This document shows, in pieces, positions 20,335-25,348 of a stretch of 25,348 nucleotides of DNA. The stretch is taken from positions 1-25,348 of the forward strand of contig CABRZP010000020.1 in NCBI GenBank assembly GCA_902475545.1, written 5' to 3'. The notes beneath the pieces are model-generated. The model was not told the DNA's origin, searched no databases, and saw only the letters and a program-made list of their open reading frames with translations. The position numbers and the translations under genes are program-made. Within the stretch, counting starts at the first letter, position 1. Each line of letters starts with the position of its first letter. This DNA comes from an uncultured bacterium (GTDB taxonomy: Bacteria; Cyanobacteriota; Vampirovibrionia; Gastranaerophilales; Gastranaerophilaceae).

Positions 20335-23331
20335 TTATGCAGACAGAGTAAAGATTTCGTAGATTTCTTCGTCTGAAAGTTCTGTAATAATCTTTTCGCC
20401 TTCGTAAACTGCAAGATCAGCCAGTTCTTTTTTAGACTTAAGCATTTCATCAATTTTTTCTTCAAAAGTTCCAAGGGTAATCATTCTGTGAACCATTACA
20501 TTCTTGTCTTGACCTATACGATAAGTTCTGTCAGTAGCTTGATCTTCAACAGCAGGATTCCACCACAAGTCGTAGTGAATAACGTTCGTAGCACTTGTCA
20601 GGTTCAAACCTGTTCCGCCTGCTTTTAGTGAAAGTATCATTACTTTTGTATCGTTATCTGTTTGGAATTTTTCAATCAATTCTTCTCTTTGTGCAACCGT
20701 TAAACTGCCATGGAAGAACAATGGTTCTGTATTACATTCTTGCGAAATAACTTTGCACAAAATATCACCCATTTCTTTATATTGAGTAAAGATAAGAGTT
20801 TTTTCATCTCTATCAATAATACTTTGAACAAGATCTATACATTTTTCCATCTTACCTGACATTTCTTTACTCATCTCACCTGATTTCAAGAACTGATAAG
20901 GATGGTTACAGATCTGTTTCAATGCAGTAATAAGTTTGAAAATATTGCCGCGTCTATTAATACCTGTAAACCCGCTAATTTTTGTCATCATTTCATTCAG
21001 AGTTTTTTCATAAAGTACAGCCTGAACTTTTGACAAGTAGCAGTATTCATTAAGAACCATTTTTTCAGGTAAGTCTGAAATTACGTGTTTATCTGTTTTC
21101 AAACGTCTCAAAACAAACGGAGAAATAGACATTCTGAGTTTGCCGGCTCTTGAATTTTCCTTAAAGCGTTCGATAGGTATTGCATAACTTTTTTGGAATT
21201 CTTTCAAGGAGCCAAGATAGCCTTTATTAATAAAGTCAAATATACTCCACAACTCTGTTAATCTGTTTTCTACAGGAGTACCTGTCATTGCAATTTTCAC
21301 ATCAGATTTTAACATCTTAATAGCAAGAGTTTGAGCAGTATCAGGGTTTTTGATATTTTGAGCTTCATCAACAATTATCATACTCCAAGCATGTTTTTTC
21401 AGTTCTTCAACATCAATACGCATAATCGCATAAGTTGTCAGAATTACGTCATGGTTAACATCTAATTGTCTATCCGCTCCGTGATATATTGTTGCATCAA
21501 TATTTGGAGCAAACAATTGAAGTTCCTTCATCCAGTTACCCATCAAAGTTGTCGGACAAATTACAAGAACAGGCTTTTTCAATTTGCCTTCTTCTTTCAT
21601 TTTCAAAATCAAACTGATAACCTGAATTGTTTTACCCAATCCCATATCATCTGCCATACAAGCTCCAAAACCTTTTGAAACATTTGTCCAAAGCCACTTC
21701 AAACCAACTTCCTGATAAGGTCTTAATTCACCTTTTAAATCTTTAGGAATAGTCATATCTACAGGTTTTGTAAAGTCAGAAAGAACCCTTGCAAATGCTG
21801 CATCATAGTCAAAATCATATTGCTGCAATTGACCTGATAGGGAAGCGTGAATAAGTTCCATTCTGGACATTGATTTAAGATTTGATTTTGCAATTTGTTC
21901 AAAAATCTTTTTACTTTCTTCTTTATCAATAAGAACATATTTATTTTTATATTTAATAAGTCCATTATTATCTTCAACAAGCTTTTGGAATTCTTCCAAA
22001 GAAATTTTCTCATCACCGATTGCGATTTCATAAGAAAAATCAAGAATATCATCAAGTGAAACTTTACCGGAACCTGTATTGTTATTGATTAAATCAGCTA
22101 AGTCATCAGAACGTGAAGCCTTAACTTTAGCATTAATTGATGCTCTCGGAATAACAATATTTACTAATTCATCAGGTAAAATAACTTCAATTTGTGCTTT
22201 TTGAAGATAATATGCAGTTTGAGTAATAATTTTATAAACTTCATTTAGATTCAAATCAAGATATAATTTATCTTCATCTTCAAAAAGTTCTTCTAATTCA
22301 GGCATATAGCGAAGTGCATAGTTCAATTGTTTTTCAACAATTCTTGAAATATCTGATGCCTTAGCTCCAAAAACTTCTTCGTCAGTGTACAATTTATCAA
22401 TTAACACACTTTCATTATTTTTTCTGTCTTTAATATGAACTTTCAATCGGAAAATTTCATCTTCCTGTTTTTCTATTTTAAAGAACGGAATTACATCATA
22501 TTTACCAAGATAAAGTTCATCAAACCATTGTGCAAAATTTTCTGCAACATCTTTGCCCTTCAAGACTGCTCTTTGCTCTAAATCCTTCAACAAATATGTA
22601 CCGGATTTTACATCTTTAAATTGGTACATTTTTATTCCCAAAAATTTATAAATAACATAATTTAAGTATGTATAAATAAATTCGTAAACAAAATCTTTCG
22701 GCTTTTCCCCTTGAATAAACAAATCTTCAGGAATACATTCTTCAAATTGATTTATAATTCTTGCCATTTTTTGGTTATTAATAATCGGCTCATAAACAAT
22801 TCTGAACATTTGCCCGTAACGCTTAACTGTCGGTATGAAGTACAATTTTTCAATCAGCTTCATAACAAAATAAGTTAATTTGTTCAAATATATAAAAGTT
22901 GGAGTTAAATCAGCAAGATCTACAACGTTTCCAAATCCGCCAAAATAATCCATAACTAAATCCCAAGCCATAAAGTAACCGACTTTATCTCCCAGAACAT
23001 CAGATTTAAAACGGAAAAGAGATCCTTTTGATTTTAAATAATATTGAAAATTATTGGTTGGAGTAATAAAAAATGAAAGATTATTTCCTGTTCCACGAAT
23101 ATTAGCACCTTTATTAATTAAATGAAAATGAGTATTTCGTGTCGGTGCATTAGGACTTAAAAACACTCCTGCAAATTCATCTTCAATAATTTGATAAATC
23201 ATACTCAAAGTGTACCGGAAATCTTTATTTTTGAACCCTTCAGGATTTTCACTGAGGTTAAAAAACAATTCATCAACATTATTCTTTTTAAACGAAAAAT
23301 CTATATCTAAATCTTCAATTTTATTACTCAT
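20335..23331 (-). CDS. SNF2/Rad54-family DEAD-like ATPase
   Basis: A 998-residue Swi2/Snf2 superfamily 2 ATPase. The N-terminal half (about 1-520) is a bacterial SNF2-associated region without a SWIM-type zinc motif that I could find. The motor starts near 535. It has LRPYQEVGLKWLW (Q motif), DDMGLGKTIQ (Walker A, about 561-570), DEAQNIKNP (Walker B, about 655-663), and MTGTPVENRLTELWSIFDF. In the second RecA domain are SLKAGGTGLNL and DRTYRIGQDKNVMVHR (about 935-950). These proteins translocate on double-stranded DNA and remodel protein-DNA complexes. Bacterial members are linked to transcription recycling, repair or defence, and which one applies here is open. AAGGAAAAGT precedes the ATG. 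It follows gpmI by 118 bases with a weak hairpin between. Confidence 0.92.
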   Translation of the reverse strand: MSNKIEDLDIDFSFKKNNVDELFFNLSENPEGFKNKDFRYTLSMIYQIIEDEFAGVFLSPNAPTRNTHFHLINKGANIRGTGNNLSFFITPTNNFQYYLKSKGSLFRFKSDVLGDKVGYFMAWDLVMDYFGGFGNVVDLADLTPTFIYLNKLTYFVMKLIEKLYFIPTVKRYGQMFRIVYEPIINNQKMARIINQFEECIPEDLFIQGEKPKDFVYEFIYTYLNYVIYKFLGIKMYQFKDVKSGTYLLKDLEQRAVLKGKDVAENFAQWFDELYLGKYDVIPFFKIEKQEDEIFRLKVHIKDRKNNESVLIDKLYTDEEVFGAKASDISRIVEKQLNYALRYMPELEELFEDEDKLYLDLNLNEVYKIITQTAYYLQKAQIEVILPDELVNIVIPRASINAKVKASRSDDLADLINNNTGSGKVSLDDILDFSYEIAIGDEKISLEEFQKLVEDNNGLIKYKNKYVLIDKEESKKIFEQIAKSNLKSMSRMELIHASLSGQLQQYDFDYDAAFARVLSDFTKPVDMTIPKDLKGELRPYQEVGLKWLWTNVSKGFGACMADDMGLGKTIQVISLILKMKEEGKLKKPVLVICPTTLMGNWMKELQLFAPNIDATIYHGADRQLDVNHDVILTTYAIMRIDVEELKKHAWSMIIVDEAQNIKNPDTAQTLAIKMLKSDVKIAMTGTPVENRLTELWSIFDFINKGYLGSLKEFQKSYAIPIERFKENSRAGKLRMSISPFVLRRLKTDKHVISDLPEKMVLNEYCYLSKVQAVLYEKTLNEMMTKISGFTGINRRGNIFKLITALKQICNHPYQFLKSGEMSKEMSGKMEKCIDLVQSIIDRDEKTLIFTQYKEMGDILCKVISQECNTEPLFFHGSLTVAQREELIEKFQTDNDTKVMILSLKAGGTGLNLTSATNVIHYDLWWNPAVEDQATDRTYRIGQDKNVMVHRMITLGTFEEKIDEMLKSKKELADLAVYEGEKIITELSDEEIYEIFTLSA

Positions 23332-23367
23332 ACTTTTCCTTACATAAAAAATAATTAATTTTAATTC

Positions 23368-23393
23368 GTCATTCTGAACTGTAGTCAGTATCC
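23368..23393 (-). repeat. dispersed palindromic element, degenerate copy D
   Basis: cgtcattctgaactgtagtc followed by agtatcc keeps the gtcattctgaact half of the element while the second arm is altered. It lies between gpmI and the SNF2 gene. Confidence 0.5.
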
Positions 23394-23414
23394 ATAAACA
23401 TCAATGATATTGAT

Positions 23415-23440
23415 AGACTCCGGCACTAAGTCCGGAGTCT
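23415..23440 (-). terminator. hairpin after gpmI, possible terminator
   Basis: A perfect 9-bp stem, agactccgg/ccggagtct, with an 8-base loop starts 10 bases past the gpmI stop. On the minus strand it is not followed by a clean T-run, so it may only partly terminate and could let the SNF2 gene be read from the gpmI promoter. Confidence 0.5.
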
Positions 23441-23449
23441 AAAATTTAT

Positions 23450-24988
23450 CTATTTAATCAATGACTTTCCTGTCATTTCTTTTGGTTGCTCAATTCCAAA
23501 CAACTGCAATACTGTTGGGGCAACATCACATAAAGCACCTGTTTCTTTTAATTCTGTTCCGGCAGGAGCATTGATAAGAACAAACGGAACTTCATTTGTA
23601 GTATGTGCAGTTTGCGGTTTACCTGTGGATTCATCAACCATAGTTTCAGAATTACCATGGTCAGCGGTTAAAAGCATTACTATACCATTTGCTTTACAAG
23701 CATCAGCAATTTTACCAACACATTCATCCACGACTTTACAAGCCTTTGTTGCAGCTTCAATAACACCTGTATGACCAACCATATCAGGGTTAGCAAAGTT
23801 TACAAGAATAAATTGATATTCAGGGTTAGAAATTGCTTTTAATACATTTTCGCAAACTTCCGGAGCACTCATTTCAGGCTGCATATCATAAGTTGCAACC
23901 TTTGGAGAAGCAACAAGAACACGTGTTTCATGAGGTTGAGGCTCATCAATTCCACCGTTAAAGAAGAATGTAACGTGAGCATATTTTTCTGTTTCAGCTG
24001 TTCTGAATTGATTAATTCCATTAGCTTCCAAAACATCACCCAAAATATTCACTAATTTCTCTTTCGGGAAAGCTACAGGAAATGTGAAAGTTGCTTCATA
24101 ACTTGTCATTGTTGTATACAATATATTTTTAAGAACTTTCTTTCTGTTAAATCCGTCAAAATCTTCAAAATTTATTGCTTTAGTAATTTCTCTTGCTCTA
24201 TCAGGACGATAGTTAAAGAAAATTATTGAATCATTGTCATGAATTCTGCTTTCATTTACCCCCTCTTCTCCACCAATAACTGTAGGAAGAACGAATTCAT
24301 CAGTTTCACCTTTAGCATAAGAGGCTTTAACACCTTCAATCGCAGATGACGCATGTTCACCTTCGCCTAACAATAGTGCATTGTAACCTTTTTCAACTCT
24401 GTCCCAACGATTATCTCTGTCCATAATATAATAACGTCCTATAACTGTTGCAACAGGAGGTAAATTGAATTTTTTCAATTCATCTTCAACAATTTGTAAA
24501 TATTCACAAGCACTTGCCGGAGGAGTGTCACGACCATCTAAAAATGCGTGCACATAAACTTTAGTCAAACCTGCATCCGCTGCCATTTTAATCAAAGCTA
24601 GCAAATGATCTAATGATGAGTGAACACCACCGGTTGAAACAAGTCCGTATATATGTAAAGCAGAATCATGCTTTTTAGCATGTTCAATAGCATTCAAAAA
24701 TCTTTCATTTTTGAAAAATGAACCGTCTTTAATTGCATTATTAATTTTAGACAAGTCTTGATAAACAATTCTACCGGCACCCAAATTCAAGTGTCCTACT
24801 TCAGAATTACCCATTTGACCTTCAGGCAAGCCGACATTTTCACCATCAGCTTTAATCTTGATAAACTTTTCTTCTTTTTCTAATTTTGGTACATTAACAG
24901 GATGTGCCAATTTAGTAGCATCATATTTTTCGGAACCGGTTGAAATACCCCAACCATCCATAATACATAGCAAAACTCTATTAGTCAT
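23450..24988 (-). CDS. gpmI: 2,3-bisphosphoglycerate-independent phosphoglycerate mutase
   Basis: Manganese-dependent glycolytic enzyme interconverting 3- and 2-phosphoglycerate. The 512-residue length is typical. Metal and phosphoryl-transfer residues are in place: Asp11 in IMDGWG, Ser62 in GQMGNSEVGHLNLGAGR, HAFLDGRDTPP, VGRYYIMDRDNRW-like (VIGRYYIMDRDNRWDR), ANPDMVGHTG, and TADHGNSETM. AAGGG lies 7 bases before the ATG. A candidate promoter is at 25024-25052. Confidence 0.96.
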   Translation of the reverse strand: MTNRVLLCIMDGWGISTGSEKYDATKLAHPVNVPKLEKEEKFIKIKADGENVGLPEGQMGNSEVGHLNLGAGRIVYQDLSKINNAIKDGSFFKNERFLNAIEHAKKHDSALHIYGLVSTGGVHSSLDHLLALIKMAADAGLTKVYVHAFLDGRDTPPASACEYLQIVEDELKKFNLPPVATVIGRYYIMDRDNRWDRVEKGYNALLLGEGEHASSAIEGVKASYAKGETDEFVLPTVIGGEEGVNESRIHDNDSIIFFNYRPDRAREITKAINFEDFDGFNRKKVLKNILYTTMTSYEATFTFPVAFPKEKLVNILGDVLEANGINQFRTAETEKYAHVTFFFNGGIDEPQPHETRVLVASPKVATYDMQPEMSAPEVCENVLKAISNPEYQFILVNFANPDMVGHTGVIEAATKACKVVDECVGKIADACKANGIVMLLTADHGNSETMVDESTGKPQTAHTTNEVPFVLINAPAGTELKETGALCDVAPTVLQLFGIEQPKEMTGKSLIK

Positions 24989-25023
24989 TTTATGTCCCTT
25001 CTTTCTATCTGCGTGTTAGCAAA

Positions 25024-25052
25024 ATTTTAACAGGAACAGGGGTAAAAGTAAA
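25024..25052 (-). promoter_or_regulatory. probable promoter of gpmI
   Basis: Minus strand TTTACT (25052-25047), 17 bases, TAAAAT (25029-25024), with TGT before the -10 (extended -10 form). Confidence 0.5.
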
Positions 25053-25063
25053 TAGCTCAAACA

Positions 25064-25216
25064 CTAGGACTCTTGATTATTAACATAATCAGTAATTAAT
25101 TTTGATGCTAAATTACTTGCAGAACGTTGTTCTTGTTTTGCGATTTCTTTAAATCTTTCAAATGTTTCTTTTTCAATTATTACAACAAATCTGTGTTTTT
25201 CATCTTTTATTGTCAT
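25064..25216 (-). CDS. small ribbon-helix-helix (CopG/Arc-type) protein
   Basis: A 50-residue ORF from ATG at 25216: MTIKDEKHRFVVIIEKETFE, then RFKEIAKQEQRSASNLASKL and a short tail. A beta strand with alternating hydrophobics (RFVVII) is followed by two helices, and RSASNLASKLI resembles the second-helix pattern of ribbon-helix-helix DNA-binding proteins. AAAGG lies upstream of the start. It is probably a transcriptional regulator or the antitoxin half of a toxin-antitoxin pair. No toxin is seen downstream, where the gpmI promoter follows. The gene upstream (ending at 25257) is 40 bases away on the same strand. Confidence 0.7.
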   Translation of the reverse strand: MTIKDEKHRFVVIIEKETFERFKEIAKQEQRSASNLASKLITDYVNNQES

Positions 25217-25256
25217 TACAAACCTTTCCATCTATGTTTATAAACTTATGTAAATC

Positions 25257-25348
25257 TTACGATATATTCATCTTGATTTCAATTGCAAAAGGTAATATGT
25301 TCAATTCCTCTTTTCTAAAATTAGGTGCTGGCAACGATGCTATAGCTC
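25257..25348 (-). CDS. 3' end of an unidentified gene, cut by window edge
   Basis: The minus strand, entering from the right edge, reads 29 codons before a TAA: AIASLPAPNFRKEELNILPF followed by AIEIKMNIS. Codon choice resembles neighbouring genes and the other two frames stop early, so it is probably the C-terminus of a real protein. The family cannot be named from this fragment. Confidence 0.5.
   Translation of the reverse strand, partial: AIASLPAPNFRKEELNILPFAIEIKMNIS

Noticed and set aside
1..25348. CRISPR array, insertion sequence or prophage
   Set aside because: No regularly spaced direct repeats, transposase, integrase or structural phage genes are seen. The only repeats are the palindromic elements and the 8660-9637 duplication.

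Overview
The window is AT-rich and densely coded, with short intergenic gaps (none reaches 300 bases). It looks like the chromosome of a gut-type, cyanobacteria-related non-photosynthetic bacterium (Gastranaerophilales/'Melainabacteria', Vampirovibrionia). That assignment is inference: it rests on low GC, SD-led genes, a GyrB with a TOPRIM-tail insert, and a small protein starting with an NNTSFGMAF-type N-terminus that I associate with this group. No 16S or marker comparison could be run.

Layout from left to right. Bases 1-1120 (minus): start of the S10 ribosomal operon, with its own promoter, a structured leader, rpsJ, an unusually long 203-base structured gap, and a truncated rplC. Bases 1165-3226 (minus): a 'FGM' hypothetical protein and a phosphohexomutase. 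Bases 3277-4198 (plus): pheA (prephenate dehydratase). Bases 4254-6487 (minus): a secreted M48 metalloprotease downstream of miaB. Bases 6571-7583 (plus): a membrane-anchored UPF0489-like protein. Bases 7631-9841: an accessory island with a lipase-like alpha/beta hydrolase on minus, two tandemly duplicated small membrane proteins on plus, and remnants of minus-strand gene starts. Bases 9842-12970 (minus): a large SF1 helicase with a C-terminal Vsr/DUF559-like nuclease domain. Bases 13090-15696 (plus): gyrB with promoter and terminator.

Bases 15720-18423 (minus) hold the transcription/translation cluster rpmG, tRNA-Trp, secE, nusG, rplK, rplA. It ends at a terminator after rplA rather than continuing into rplJ-rplL-rpoB. 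rplK and rplA are each preceded by a related sequence element next to their ribosome-binding sites. Bases 18458-20101 (minus) hold coaD, a 129-residue protein and a 188-residue coiled-coil protein. The last two share one small domain, present three times in total. Bases 20054-20334 include a plus-strand terminator that has no obvious gene. Bases 20335-25052 (minus) hold a SNF2-family ATPase and gpmI, and the right edge has a ribbon-helix-helix protein and the 3' end of another gene.

Most genes are housekeeping (translation, tRNA modification, CoA, glycolysis, phenylalanine synthesis, DNA topology). The least explained parts are: the lipase/duplicated-membrane-protein island, which I suggest may be a toxin-immunity-like array with lost partners; the helicase-nuclease next to it, a possible defence or repair protein; the r-protein leader elements; and a palindromic element (attctgaa-acaag-ttcagaat type) repeated in at least four intergenic places.
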